Part shown: piece by piece, positions 32,168-41,397 of the stretch
How positions within the stretch are numbered: position 1 is the stretch's first letter
Layout of the letters: each line of letters begins with the position of its first letter
NCBI GenBank assembly: GCA_002840155.1
Contig: PGZH01000008.1
Location: 372,001 to 436,000 of the forward strand
Origin: Gammaproteobacteria bacterium HGW-Gammaproteobacteria-13
Lineage (GTDB): Bacteria > Pseudomonadota > Gammaproteobacteria > Pseudomonadales > Pseudomonadaceae
Direction: 5' to 3'
Length of the DNA stretch: 64,000 nt
Notes under the pieces: generated by a model
What the model saw: the letters and a program-made list of their open reading frames with translations, nothing else
Database searches by the model: none
Told to the model about the DNA's origin: nothing
Position numbers and translations under genes: made by a program

Positions 32168-33547
32168 GTGACCAACACCGCTTTCTCTTCTCTGCCGCTT
32201 TCCGCCGCCATGCTGGCGAACCTCGAGTCGCTCGGTTACACCGAGATGACCCCGATCCAGGCGCAGAGCCTGCCGGTAATGCTCAAGGGCATGGACCTGA
32301 TTGCCCAGGCCAAGACCGGCAGCGGCAAGACCGCCGCCTTCGGCATCGGCCTGCTCAACCCGCTCAACCCGCGCTACTTCGGCTGCCAGGCACTGGTGAT
32401 CTGCCCGACCCGCGAGCTGGCCGATCAGGTGGCGAAAGAGCTGCGTCGCCTGGCGCGCTCGGCGGACAACATCAAGATCCTCACCCTCTGCGGTGGTGTG
32501 CCGTTCGGCCCGCAGATCGGCTCCTTGGAGCACGGCGCGCAAATCATCGTCGGCACCCCAGGGCGCATCCAGCAGCACCTGAGCAAGGGCACCCTCAAGC
32601 TCGACGGCCTGAATACCTTGGTACTCGATGAAGCCGACCGCATGCTCGACATGGGCTTTTACGACAGCATCGCCGAAATCATCAGCCAGACCCCAACGCG
32701 CCGGCAGACCCTGCTGTTCTCCGCCACCTACCCAGCCGGGATCAAGCAACTGTCTGCGACCTTTATGCGCGACCCGCAGCAGGTCAAGGCCGAGGCGCTG
32801 CACGATGACACGCAGATTGAGCAGCGCTTCTACGAAATCGCCCCGGAAGAGCGCCTGGACGCAGTGGTCAAGCTGCTCAACAGCTACCGCCCGCAATCCT
32901 GCGTGGCCTTCTGCTTTACCAAGCAGCAGTGCCAGGAAGTGGTCGATCACCTGACCGCCAAAGGCATCTCGGCCGCCGCGCTGAACGGTGACCTGGAGCA
33001 ACGCGACCGTGATCAAGTACTGGCAATGTTCGCCAATCGCAGCTTGTCGGTACTGGTGGCCACCGATGTGGCCGCACGCGGTCTAGATATCGATGCACTG
33101 GACATGGTGATCAACGTCGAACTGGCGCGCGACTCGGAAATTCACATTCACCGCGTCGGCCGTACCGGTCGTGCTGGCGAAAAGGGCCTGGCCATGAGCC
33201 TGGTAGCCCCAGCCGAAGGCCATCGCGCCCAGGCTATCGAAACCTTGCAAAGGGCGCCGCTCAACTGGCACCCGCTGAGCAGCCTGAAGCACCAGGGCGG
33301 CGCGCCGTTACAGCCGCCGATGATTACCCTGTGCATCGGCGCCGGGCGCAAAGACAAACTGCGCCCCGGCGATATTCTCGGCGCCCTGACTGGCGAGGCT
33401 GGCATCCCTGGCGCGCAGGTCGGCAAGATCGCCATCTTCGACTTCCAGGCCTATGTCGCCGTTGAGCGCGTCGTGGCCATGCAGGCACTCAAATGCCTCA
33501 GTGAAGGCAAGATCAAGGGCCGCTCGCTGCGTATTCGTACCCTATAG
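32168..33547 (+). CDS. dbpA: ATP-dependent RNA helicase DbpA
   Basis: 459 aa DEAD-box helicase acting in 50S assembly. The Q motif region (TEMTPIQAQSLP), Walker A (AKTGSGKT), DEAD at residues 154-157 (LVLDEADRMLDMGF), SAT and HRVGRTGR are all present. The C-terminal domain of about 75 residues (TLCIGAGRKDKLRPGDILGAL) is the DbpA-specific RNA-binding domain that recognises 23S helix 92. The start is GTG at 32168. In PAO1, from memory, argS follows priA, so this junction differs. Confidence 0.95.
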   Translation: MTNTAFSSLPLSAAMLANLESLGYTEMTPIQAQSLPVMLKGMDLIAQAKTGSGKTAAFGIGLLNPLNPRYFGCQALVICPTRELADQVAKELRRLARSADNIKILTLCGGVPFGPQIGSLEHGAQIIVGTPGRIQQHLSKGTLKLDGLNTLVLDEADRMLDMGFYDSIAEIISQTPTRRQTLLFSATYPAGIKQLSATFMRDPQQVKAEALHDDTQIEQRFYEIAPEERLDAVVKLLNSYRPQSCVAFCFTKQQCQEVVDHLTAKGISAAALNGDLEQRDRDQVLAMFANRSLSVLVATDVAARGLDIDALDMVINVELARDSEIHIHRVGRTGRAGEKGLAMSLVAPAEGHRAQAIETLQRAPLNWHPLSSLKHQGGAPLQPPMITLCIGAGRKDKLRPGDILGALTGEAGIPGAQVGKIAIFDFQAYVAVERVVAMQALKCLSEGKIKGRSLRIRTL

Positions 33548-33607
33548 TTGCCGCATAAGCTAAACAGACGGCCGCAGTGACGCGGCCAGCGACAGAGGAG
33601 TATCCCC

Positions 33608-34843
33608 TTGCGCAATATTCTGGTGATCGAAGACAGCCCGCTGGTGCTGAAAATTCTCGAACATCTGTTTCGCAAGGAGAGCGGTTTTCAGCCGATCTTC
33701 TGCGCCTCCATGGGCGAAGCGCAGGTGATGCTGGAAACCTCGGCCGAGCTGTTCTTCGCCGCCATCGTCGACCTCAACCTGCCGGATGCCCCAGACGGCG
33801 AGATCGTCGATGTGGTGATGAGCTATCACCTGCCCTGCATCGTCCTCAGCGGCACCTACAACGAGCAGCGCCGCGACCAGATGCTGCTCAAGGGCGTGGT
33901 CGATTACGTGCTCAAGGAAAGCCAGCACTCCTACGAGTATGCCTTCCGCCTGCTGCACCGCCTGGAAAGCAACAGCGAGGTGAAGATCCTCATCGCCGAG
34001 GATTCCGACGCCACCCGCCATTACATCCGCCACGTGCTGACCCCGCATCGCTACCAGATTATGGAAGCCTGCGACGGCGACGAAGCCCTGCGCATCCTCA
34101 AGGAACAACCGGATATCGACCTGCTGGTAGTCGACCACAGCATGCCGGGGCTCAGCGGTTTTGAGCTGGTCAAACTGCTGCGGCAAAAGATGAAGCGCCA
34201 CGAGTTGATCATTCTCGGCCTGTCCGCCGACACCAAGGGCTCGCTCAGCGCCAAATTTATCAAGCACGGCGCCGACGACTTTCTGCGCAAACCCTTCTGC
34301 CCGGAAGAGCTCAACTGCCGGGTGATGTCGACCCTGGAGCGCCGCGACCTGCTGCGCGCGCTCAAGCAGGCCGCGCAGTTCGACGCCCTGACCGGCCTGA
34401 ACAACCGCCGCGCGTTTTATGAGCATGGCCAGCAGCTGTTCCAGCAGGCACGCTCGGGCGGCCGCGACCTTAGCGTGGCGATGCTCGATCTGGATTTCTT
34501 CAAACGGATCAACGACGAACACGGCCACGCCAGCGGCGATGCAGCACTGATCGCCTTCTCCCGCGCATTTTCTGCCGCCTTCCCCGATGCCCTGCTCGGC
34601 CGTCTGGGTGGCGAAGAGTTCGCCATGGTCAGCCAGCAGGATGCCGCGACCCTCAGCGACACCCTCGACCAACTGCGTACACACTGCGCCAGCCTGAAAT
34701 ACGCCATCGGCGCACCGCCGCTGTCGTTCAGCGCCGGCATCTACCACGGTGCCCCCGATGATCTGGAAAGCCTGCTGCACCAGGCCGACCTGCGCCTGTA
34801 TCAGGCCAAGAACCAGGGCCGCGGGCGCAACTGCTGGCAATAG
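33608..34843 (+). CDS. Dual-receiver response regulator with GGDEF diguanylate cyclase domain
   Basis: 411 aa: REC1 (residues 1-115, phospho-acceptor in AAIVDLNLPDA), REC2 (about 120-240, LLVVDHSMPGLSGFE, Lys in FLRKPF) and GGDEF (about 250-411). The active-site loop is GGEEF with the substrate motifs DLDFFKRINDEHGH intact, so it should make c-di-GMP. The nine residues before GGEEF read FPDALLGRL, so the inhibitory RxxD I-site is absent. The start is TTG at 33608, preceded by gaggag. No histidine kinase is adjacent, so it is an orphan regulator. Confidence 0.9.
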   Translation: MRNILVIEDSPLVLKILEHLFRKESGFQPIFCASMGEAQVMLETSAELFFAAIVDLNLPDAPDGEIVDVVMSYHLPCIVLSGTYNEQRRDQMLLKGVVDYVLKESQHSYEYAFRLLHRLESNSEVKILIAEDSDATRHYIRHVLTPHRYQIMEACDGDEALRILKEQPDIDLLVVDHSMPGLSGFELVKLLRQKMKRHELIILGLSADTKGSLSAKFIKHGADDFLRKPFCPEELNCRVMSTLERRDLLRALKQAAQFDALTGLNNRRAFYEHGQQLFQQARSGGRDLSVAMLDLDFFKRINDEHGHASGDAALIAFSRAFSAAFPDALLGRLGGEEFAMVSQQDAATLSDTLDQLRTHCASLKYAIGAPPLSFSAGIYHGAPDDLESLLHQADLRLYQAKNQGRGRNCWQ

Positions 34844-34846
34844 CCG

Positions 34847-35584
34847 CTACAAACCATGGCGCTGAAAAATCTGCGCATAGCTGCCATCGGCGCGCATCTC
34901 CTCAATCGCCTTGTTGAAGGCATCGGCAATCTGCTGATGCTGCGGGTGTTTGCGGCTGACCAGAATATGCAGGCCGTTCTCACTTAACGGCTGCGGCAGA
35001 AACTCCAGCTGATTACGAATCCCGGCCAGGCTGCGGCTTAGGTGATAGCGCGCCACCAGTTCGTCCTCCAGGGTCAGCTGCACCCGCCGCGCCTGCAGCA
35101 TGCGCGCGCCCACTTCAAAGCCAACCACGCCGACCTTGGTCAGCCGGCTGTCCTGATCAAACTCGCTGGAATAGGCATAACCGCGCACCACGGCAATGCT
35201 GTAGGGGTACAGGTCGGGCAACTGGGTGAATTTGATCTGGCTGCCCTTGCGCTGCAGAAACCGCACGCGGTTGATCAGGTAGGGCTGTGAGTAATGGCCA
35301 AAAACCGCGCGCTCGTCGGTGTACCAGGCGTTGATCAGCACATCATAGATTTCTTGCTGCAACCCCCGCACCGCACGCTCCCACGGCACCTGCACATAGC
35401 TGGTGGTGTAACCGGCGCGAGTCAGCGCGGTGGTCACCAGGTCGGAGGACACCCCGTTGTTCAGCAGCGTCTGGTCATTGAATGGCGGCCAAGGGTCCGC
35501 CACCAACCGCAAGGTCTCTGCAGCATGGCCATACAGAGGCGCCAACAGCGCCCACGACAGCAGGCAGGCACGCAGTCCATTCAT
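34847..35584 (-). CDS. Periplasmic solute-binding protein (SBP_bac_3 family), orphan
   Basis: 245 aa. A signal peptide (MNGLRACLLSWALLAP ... GHAAE) precedes a bacterial extracellular solute-binding family 3 fold (ADPWPPFNDQ; VVRGYAYSSEFDQ), usually specific for polar amino acids. The ATG at 35584 gives the signal peptide; upstream codons do not fit. No permease or ATPase gene is next to it, so it may act as a stand-alone sensor or use a remote transporter. It is divergent from a GNAT gene, with 139 bp between. Confidence 0.8.
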   Translation of the reverse strand: MNGLRACLLSWALLAPLYGHAAETLRLVADPWPPFNDQTLLNNGVSSDLVTTALTRAGYTTSYVQVPWERAVRGLQQEIYDVLINAWYTDERAVFGHYSQPYLINRVRFLQRKGSQIKFTQLPDLYPYSIAVVRGYAYSSEFDQDSRLTKVGVVGFEVGARMLQARRVQLTLEDELVARYHLSRSLAGIRNQLEFLPQPLSENGLHILVSRKHPQHQQIADAFNKAIEEMRADGSYAQIFQRHGL

Positions 35585-35723
35585 CAACGGCGGTTCCAGA
35601 GGAAGCGGAAAGCTAATCCTAGCTGCCACAACGCTTTTTAACAGCGCATTCATAGCCGCGAACACGCCGAACGCTATTCTGTGCGCACAACAACCCAATA
35701 CGGCACACAAGGAGTTCTGCCGC

Positions 35724-36287
35724 ATGACGCAACGCCCCCTACGTATTTACGAGGCCACGCATGCTGATCTAGAGGTTTTGCAGCGCATCGGCTGCGAGAC
35801 CTACCGTGAGCATTTCAGTGAAATCTGGACAGACGCGGGGATGCAGCGCTTTCTTTCCGACGATTTCTCCAGCGAGAGCCTGACCAGCTCGCTCGCGGCC
35901 ACAGAACAGCATCTGTGGCTGCTGGCCGAGGACGACGCTGGCAACACTCAAGGCTTTGCCAAACTCAACTGGAACAGCTCCATGCCTTTGGACAATAAAG
36001 CGGGCGTAGAACTGCAGAAGATCTACCTGCTCAAGTCCGCGACCGGCAAAGGCTATGGCGAGCAGTTACTGCGGGTTATCTGTGAACGTGTGCTGGCGCG
36101 ACAACAACAGCTGCTGTGGCTGGATGTTCTAAAGAGCAATCGCGCAGCACACGCTTTCTATACACGGTTTGGTTTTCGTACCTGTGGCGAAATCCCATTC
36201 AACACTGACCTGTTGGAGATCGGTATGCAGGTAATGGCCTACGACCTCAGGTCTCGCCCGCAAGCGCACCCGACAACTTGCAGTTAA
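35724..36287 (+). CDS. GNAT family N-acetyltransferase
   Basis: 187 aa acetyl-CoA-dependent acetyltransferase. The acetyl-CoA pyrophosphate loop corresponds to the segment around KIYLLKSATGKGYGEQLLR (Gly-Lys-Gly-Tyr-Gly), followed by a C-terminal NRAAHAFYTRFGFRTCGE motif typical of the fold. Ribosome-binding site aaggag 10 nt before ATG 35724 decides the start; the frame is open far upstream without signal. The substrate is unknown. Confidence 0.88.
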   Translation: MTQRPLRIYEATHADLEVLQRIGCETYREHFSEIWTDAGMQRFLSDDFSSESLTSSLAATEQHLWLLAEDDAGNTQGFAKLNWNSSMPLDNKAGVELQKIYLLKSATGKGYGEQLLRVICERVLARQQQLLWLDVLKSNRAAHAFYTRFGFRTCGEIPFNTDLLEIGMQVMAYDLRSRPQAHPTTCS

Positions 36288-36342
36288 GATGCGCGCTGTT
36301 TTGCGCCAGCCTTGGCGCGTGTCGCAGGTTGAGGAAATAGCT

Positions 36343-37527
36343 GTGCTTACACCCCAGGTCGTGATTATCGGAGCCGGTGCCGCCGGGCTTATGTGCGCGC
36401 TGACGGCTGCCGCGCGCGGGCGTCAGGTGCTGTTGCTGGATCACGCCAACAAGGCCGGCAAGAAAATCCTGATGTCCGGCGGTGGGCGCTGCAATTTCAC
36501 CAATATGTACTGTGAGCCGAGCAACTTTCTCTCGGAAAACCCGCACTTCTGCAAGTCGGCCCTGGCGCGCTACACCCAGTGGGACTTTATCGGCCTGGTG
36601 GCCAAACACGGCGTGCCCTACCACGAGAAAAAGCTCGGCCAGCTGTTCTGCGACAACAAGGCCAGCGACATCCTCGGCCTGCTGCTCAGCGAGTGTGATG
36701 AAGCCGGCGTGACGCTGCGTCTGGACACCTCGGTGAGCGAGATCAGCAAGCTGGATAACGGCTACCAGCTGCAGACCAGTGCTGGCGCGGTGCGCTGCGA
36801 ATCGCTGGTGATCGCCACTGGCGGCCTGTCGATTCCAACCCTCGGCGCCAGCGGCTTTGGCTATCAGGTGGCCAAGCAGTTCGGCCACGAGTTGCTGCCA
36901 ACCCGCGCCGGTCTGGTGCCGTTCACCATCACCGACCCGCAGCTTAAGGCGCTGTGCACTGAGCTGTCCGGCACCTCGGTGGAGGACTGCGTGGTGAGCT
37001 GCAACGGCCAGAGCTTCAAGGAAAATATCCTGTTTACCCACCGTGGCGTCAGCGGCCCGGCGATTCTGCAGATTTCCTCATTCTGGCAACCCGGCGAGGC
37101 TATCAGCATCAATCTGTTGCCGCATATCGACCTGCCCGAGTGGCTGGAGCAGCAACAACGCGAACGCCCTAACAGCGAACTAAAAACCCTGCTCGCCGAG
37201 CTGTTTACCAAGAAGATGGCCGGCCTGCTGGCGGACAACTGGTTCGCCTCCAAGCCAATGAAGCAGTACACCCACGCCGAGCTCAAGGCGATTGCCGAAC
37301 AGCTCGGCGACTGGCAGCTGGTGCCAGCCGGCACCGAAGGTTACCGCACCGCCGAGGTCACCCTGGGCGGCGTGGATACCCGCGAGGTGTCGTCGAAAAC
37401 CATGGAGTCGCTGAAATCGCCAGGGCTGTATTTTGTTGGCGAAGTGCTGGATGTAACGGGGCATCTGGGCGGCTTCAACTTCCAGTGGGCCTGGGCTTCG
37501 GGTTACGCCGCCGCGCAGTTTGTCTGA
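36343..37527 (+). CDS. YhiN/HI0933-type FAD-dependent oxidoreductase (BaiN-like)
   Basis: 394 aa flavoprotein. The N-terminal dinucleotide motif is VVIIGAGAAGLMCALTAAARG, then GKKILMSGGGRCNFTN, the hallmark of the HI0933/TIGR00275 family, and a C-terminal EVLDVTGHLGGFNFQWAWASG that closes the FAD site. The GTG at 36343 has gagga 7 nt upstream and puts the Rossmann motif at the N-terminus; an in-frame ATG at 36289 would add 18 residues. Names such as aminoacetone oxidase are family guesses. It ends 1 bp before a convergent gene. Confidence 0.88.
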   Translation: MLTPQVVIIGAGAAGLMCALTAAARGRQVLLLDHANKAGKKILMSGGGRCNFTNMYCEPSNFLSENPHFCKSALARYTQWDFIGLVAKHGVPYHEKKLGQLFCDNKASDILGLLLSECDEAGVTLRLDTSVSEISKLDNGYQLQTSAGAVRCESLVIATGGLSIPTLGASGFGYQVAKQFGHELLPTRAGLVPFTITDPQLKALCTELSGTSVEDCVVSCNGQSFKENILFTHRGVSGPAILQISSFWQPGEAISINLLPHIDLPEWLEQQQRERPNSELKTLLAELFTKKMAGLLADNWFASKPMKQYTHAELKAIAEQLGDWQLVPAGTEGYRTAEVTLGGVDTREVSSKTMESLKSPGLYFVGEVLDVTGHLGGFNFQWAWASGYAAAQFV

Positions 37528-37528
37528 C

Positions 37529-38305
37529 TCAAGGGGCCGGGGCCGGCTCAAGCGGCGGCAGTGGCTCACCCGGCAGCCACTTCTGATGGATCGCGGCAAA
37601 GCTGCCGTCGCGTTTCATGCTGTCGAGTTCGCGCTGCCAGCGGGCGATCAAGGCGTCATCGGTCTGCTGGGAAAAGGCGATATAGCTGTCGCTATGCATA
37701 AAGTTGAACAACAGCTGCACTTCATCGGCCTGGATATCGCCCTGCGCCAAAAGCGCATTGAGGCTGAGGTTATCCAGCACCATCAGTTTGACCCGCCCGC
37801 GCTTGAGCATGCTCACCACCTGCGCCGGCCCGGTGACCGGGGTGAGGTTGCTGAAGCCCTCGGCCAGCAGGCGCTGGTGGCTGTACCAATCGCGCGGCAC
37901 GGCAATTTCGCCGTACTCGCGGGCCTCTTCTAAACGGCTGATCGACAGAAAGGAGCGGCGCAGCGCGTAGAAGCTGGTGACGTTGCGGGTAATCGGTCCG
38001 ACCCATTTGAACAGCTGTTCACGCTCACGGGTGCGCATGGTCACGAACAGCCCGGTATTGGCACGGGTCAGGGCTTCTTGATAACCGCGCGCCCAGGGCA
38101 CCACAGTAATCGGCGCGCTCTGCCCGGTGCGCTGCATGATGGCCTGCACCACCTCGGTGGCCAGCCCTGTCGGTTTGCCATCTTCGCTGAAGTTGATCGG
38201 TGGGTATTCTTCGGTGTACAGGCGCAGCGGCTGGGCCTGTAGGCTCACACACAACAAGCTGGCAAGCAGCAACGCGAGCAATCCACGCACACAGGTGTAC
38301 AACAC
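37529..38305 (-). CDS. Periplasmic solute-binding protein (SBP_bac_3 family), orphan
   Basis: 258 aa with a signal peptide (LLALLLASLLCVSLQAQP) and a family-3 solute-binding fold (LYTEEYPPINFSEDGKPTGLATEVVQ; VVPWARGYQEALTRA). It resembles the polar amino-acid class. No transporter partner lies nearby. It is convergent with the YhiN-type gene and divergent from the YccS-type gene. Confidence 0.8.
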   Translation of the reverse strand: MLYTCVRGLLALLLASLLCVSLQAQPLRLYTEEYPPINFSEDGKPTGLATEVVQAIMQRTGQSAPITVVPWARGYQEALTRANTGLFVTMRTREREQLFKWVGPITRNVTSFYALRRSFLSISRLEEAREYGEIAVPRDWYSHQRLLAEGFSNLTPVTGPAQVVSMLKRGRVKLMVLDNLSLNALLAQGDIQADEVQLLFNFMHSDSYIAFSQQTDDALIARWQRELDSMKRDGSFAAIHQKWLPGEPLPPLEPAPAP

Positions 38306-38476
38306 GGCAGATGCCTCGCGAATGAGCGGATAGTTTCAGCGTAGCCCGGCCACGGTGATTCACCTCACACAACCGATCAGCGCGACATTTTAATCGGCCC
38401 GAGCAGCGCTTGCTGCTGCCAAGTCGACACAGACTCCGTTAGGCTGCTACCTGTTACGGTTGATCAAGGTCGGGCC

Positions 38477-40648
38477 ATGCCGTCCACTGCGCTGCGCCAC
38501 TCGCTTCGTCGTCTCTGGGCTCAGGATAAATTCAGCTACAGCCTGCGGGTGTTTATCGCCCTGAGCGGGGCGTTGCTGCTGTGCTGGTCGCAGGGCTGGA
38601 TGCATGCGCTGATCCCGCTGTTTCTTGGGGTCATCGCCAGCGCCCTGGCGGAAACCGACGACAGCTGGCAAGGCCGCGTGATGGCGCTGCTGGTCACCCT
38701 CGGCTGCTTCAGTGTGGCGGCCTATGCGGTGGAGTTTCTCTTTCCCTACCCCTGGCTGTTCGTCTGCGCCCTGGCGCTGTCGAGCTTTGCCCTGACCATG
38801 CTCGGCGCCCTCGGCGAACGCTACGCCACCCTCGGCGCGGCCACACTGATTCTCGCGGTGTACAGCATGATCGGCGTGGAGCAGCGCGGTGGCGCCGCCG
38901 GGCTCTGGCAGGAGCCGCTGCTGCTGGTGGCGGGCGCAGCCTGGTACGGCCTGCTGTCGGTGCTGTGGAATGCGCTGTTTGCCAACCAGCCGGTGCAGCA
39001 CAGCCTGGCGCGGCTGTTTCGTGAGCTGGGCCAGTACCTCAAGCTCAAGGCGGCGCTGTTCGAACCGCTGCGCCAGCTGGATGTGGAAGAACGCCGCCTG
39101 GCCCTGGCCAAACAGAATGGCCGGGTGGTGGCGGCGCTGAATGCGGCCAAGGAAATCATCCTGCACCGGGTCGGTAATGGCCGGCCCGGGCCGAAGGTCA
39201 GCCGCTACCTGAAGCTCTACTTCCTCGCTCAGGACATTCACGAGCGCGCCAGCTCCTCGCACTACCCCTACAACGAGCTGGCCGAGGCGTTCTTCCACAG
39301 CGACGTGCTGTTTCGCTGCCAGCGCCTGCTGCGCCTGCATGGCGAGGCCTGCCAGCGGCTGGCCCAGGCCATCGAGCTGCGCCAGCCATTCGAATACCGC
39401 GAGCTGTGCCGCCAGGCACTGGACGACCTGCACGACTCCCTCGAACACCTGCGCGTGCAGAGCAACCCGGCCTGGCGCCACCTGCTGCGCTCGCTCGGCG
39501 CGCTGGCCGGCAACCTGCGCAGCCTGGATACGCTGCTGGGTAACGCCAGTAACCCCGACGCCATGGCCGAGCAGCAGGACAGCAGCCTGCTCGACCGCGA
39601 ACCGCAGTCGCTCAAGGATGTCTGGGAACGCCTGCGTCTGCAGCTGACGCCGACCTCATTGTTGTTCCGCCACGCCTTACGCTTGTCCCTGGCACTGGCC
39701 GCCGGTTACGGCGTGCTGCACTGGATTCACCCGACCCAGGGCTACTGGATTCTGCTGACCACGCTGTTTGTCTGCCAGCCGAACTACGGCGCGACCCGGC
39801 TCAAGCTGGTGCAGCGTATCAGCGGCACGGTGCTCGGCTTGCTGCTGGGCTGGGCGTTGTTTGACCTGTTCCCCAACCCGCTAGTACAGGCGCTGTTTGC
39901 GGTGGTCGCCGGGGTGGTGTTCTTTGCCCTGCGCAGCAGCCGCTACACCCTGGCCACCGCCGCCATCACCTTGCTGGTGCTGTTCTGCTTCAACCAGGTC
40001 GGCGACGGCTACGGGCTGTTTATCCCGCGGCTGGTCGACACCCTGCTCGGTAGCCTGATCGCTGGCCTAGCCGTGCTGCTGATCCTGCCGGACTGGCAGG
40101 GTCGCCGCCTGAATCGCCTGCTGGCCAGCACCCTGAGCTGCAACAGCCGCTACCTGCAGCAGATCATCGCCCAGTACGCCAGCGACAAGCGCGACGACCT
40201 GGCCTACCGCCTGGCGCGGCGCAATGCGCACAATGCCGACGCCACGCTGTCGACCACCCTGGGCAATATGCTGATGGAGCCGGGGCATTTCCGTAAGGAA
40301 GCGGATATCGGCTTTCGCTTTCTGGTGCTCTCGCACACCCTCTTAAGCTACCTATCGGGCCTCGGCGCACACCGTGGCGAAACCAGCCTGAGCGGCAGCG
40401 ACAATCCGCTGCTGAGCAGCGCCAGCCAGTTGGCCAGCAGCCTGGAAGAGATTGCCAGCTGCCTCAACGAGGAGCGCCCGGTGGCCATCCACAGTGACGC
40501 CGAAGAACAACTAGCCGCCGAGCTTGAACAACTCAGCGACGATCTGGACGACCAACAACGCCTGCTGCAAACCCAGCTGGCGCTGATCTGCCGCCAGCTC
40601 GGGCCACTGCGCACCCTGGCCGCGCACCTACTGAAGAAGCAAACATGA
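38477..40648 (+). CDS. YccS/YhfK-family integral membrane protein (FUSC/ArAE type)
   Basis: 723 aa with two blocks of hydrophobic helices: residues about 25-165 and 395-535, separated by a long soluble region, and a C-terminal cytoplasmic domain. This is the duplicated FUSC architecture of YccS, related to aromatic acid efflux pumps. Both blocks end with the charged segment typical of the family (LPDWQGRRLNRLLA). The gene is coupled by ATGA overlap to the Gre-like gene. The transported substrate is unknown. Confidence 0.85.
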   Translation: MPSTALRHSLRRLWAQDKFSYSLRVFIALSGALLLCWSQGWMHALIPLFLGVIASALAETDDSWQGRVMALLVTLGCFSVAAYAVEFLFPYPWLFVCALALSSFALTMLGALGERYATLGAATLILAVYSMIGVEQRGGAAGLWQEPLLLVAGAAWYGLLSVLWNALFANQPVQHSLARLFRELGQYLKLKAALFEPLRQLDVEERRLALAKQNGRVVAALNAAKEIILHRVGNGRPGPKVSRYLKLYFLAQDIHERASSSHYPYNELAEAFFHSDVLFRCQRLLRLHGEACQRLAQAIELRQPFEYRELCRQALDDLHDSLEHLRVQSNPAWRHLLRSLGALAGNLRSLDTLLGNASNPDAMAEQQDSSLLDREPQSLKDVWERLRLQLTPTSLLFRHALRLSLALAAGYGVLHWIHPTQGYWILLTTLFVCQPNYGATRLKLVQRISGTVLGLLLGWALFDLFPNPLVQALFAVVAGVVFFALRSSRYTLATAAITLLVLFCFNQVGDGYGLFIPRLVDTLLGSLIAGLAVLLILPDWQGRRLNRLLASTLSCNSRYLQQIIAQYASDKRDDLAYRLARRNAHNADATLSTTLGNMLMEPGHFRKEADIGFRFLVLSHTLLSYLSGLGAHRGETSLSGSDNPLLSSASQLASSLEEIASCLNEERPVAIHSDAEEQLAAELEQLSDDLDDQQRLLQTQLALICRQLGPLRTLAAHLLKKQT

Positions 40649-41127
40649 ACAAACCCCAGCTGCTGCAACAGGTAATCGCCCGCCTCGAAGATGACCTGCT
40701 GCAGGCCCAGCAGGCGGCGCTGACCGCCTATGAAACGGCGACCCACGAAGAAAACATCGCCGAAAACAAATACGACACTCTGGGCCTGGAAGCTTCCTAC
40801 CTGGCCACCGGGCAGGCACGCCGCGCGGCCGCTATTCGCCAGACCCTGGCAAACTGGAAGCAGCTGGTATTACGCACCTTTGACCCACAGCTGGGCATTC
40901 AACTCGGCGCGTTGATTGAGCTAAGCGACGACCAAGACCGCCGCCAATGCCTGTTCCTCGGCCCCGACGGCGCAGCAATGAAACTGCAGCAGGATGGCCA
41001 GACCGTGCAGGTGATCGGCCCGCAAGCGCCGCTAGGGCAAGTGCTGCTCGGCAAGACCATTGGCGACGAAGTGACCCTGCGTGTGGCCAGTGGCGTGCAA
41101 CTGTTGGAGATTCTGTCGGTCGACTAA
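40645..41127 (+). CDS. GreA/GreB-like transcript-cleavage factor homologue
   Basis: 160 aa, the size of Gre factors: an N-terminal coiled coil (residues 1-80, AETATHEENIAENKYD-type tip) and a C-terminal FKBP-like domain (FLGPDGAAMKLQQDGQTVQVIGPQAPLGQVLLGKTIGDEV). Aligned by eye to the GreA tip GDLKENAEY, the tip here reads EENIAENKY, so the Glu is kept but the first Asp is Asn. It may therefore bind RNA polymerase with altered cleavage activity; this is inference. It overlaps the membrane protein gene upstream by 4 bp. Confidence 0.72.
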   Translation: MNKPQLLQQVIARLEDDLLQAQQAALTAYETATHEENIAENKYDTLGLEASYLATGQARRAAAIRQTLANWKQLVLRTFDPQLGIQLGALIELSDDQDRRQCLFLGPDGAAMKLQQDGQTVQVIGPQAPLGQVLLGKTIGDEVTLRVASGVQLLEILSVD

Positions 41128-41163
41128 AGGGCTATCAGCCGATAGCTTTCAGGGGAGACCGCT

Positions 41164-41397
41164 ATGCAAGCCAACGTCCAAGAGCTCGAAACACTGTTCC
41201 AGCAACTGGGGCTCGACCATGACCAGGAAAGCATTGACCGCTTTATCAAGCGCCACTCGCCCCTGCCGGAAGACTGCCGCTTAGCCGATGCGCCATTCTG
41301 GGACACCGCCCAAGCCGACTTTCTCCGCCAACAGCTACTGGCAGACGCCGAATGGGCCGAGGTGGTGGATCAGCTCAATCTACTGCTGCGGGGCTGA
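41164..41397 (+). CDS. DUF2789 family protein
   Basis: 77 aa, acidic and helical, matching the DUF2789 length and pattern (LFQQLGLDHDQESIDRFIKRH ... DAPFWDTAQADFLRQQLL). A ribosome-binding site (gggga) precedes ATG. It has no signal peptide or metal motif. Its last 18 bases overlap the end of the convergent YgjP-like gene. Function unknown. Confidence 0.8.
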   Translation: MQANVQELETLFQQLGLDHDQESIDRFIKRHSPLPEDCRLADAPFWDTAQADFLRQQLLADAEWAEVVDQLNLLLRG

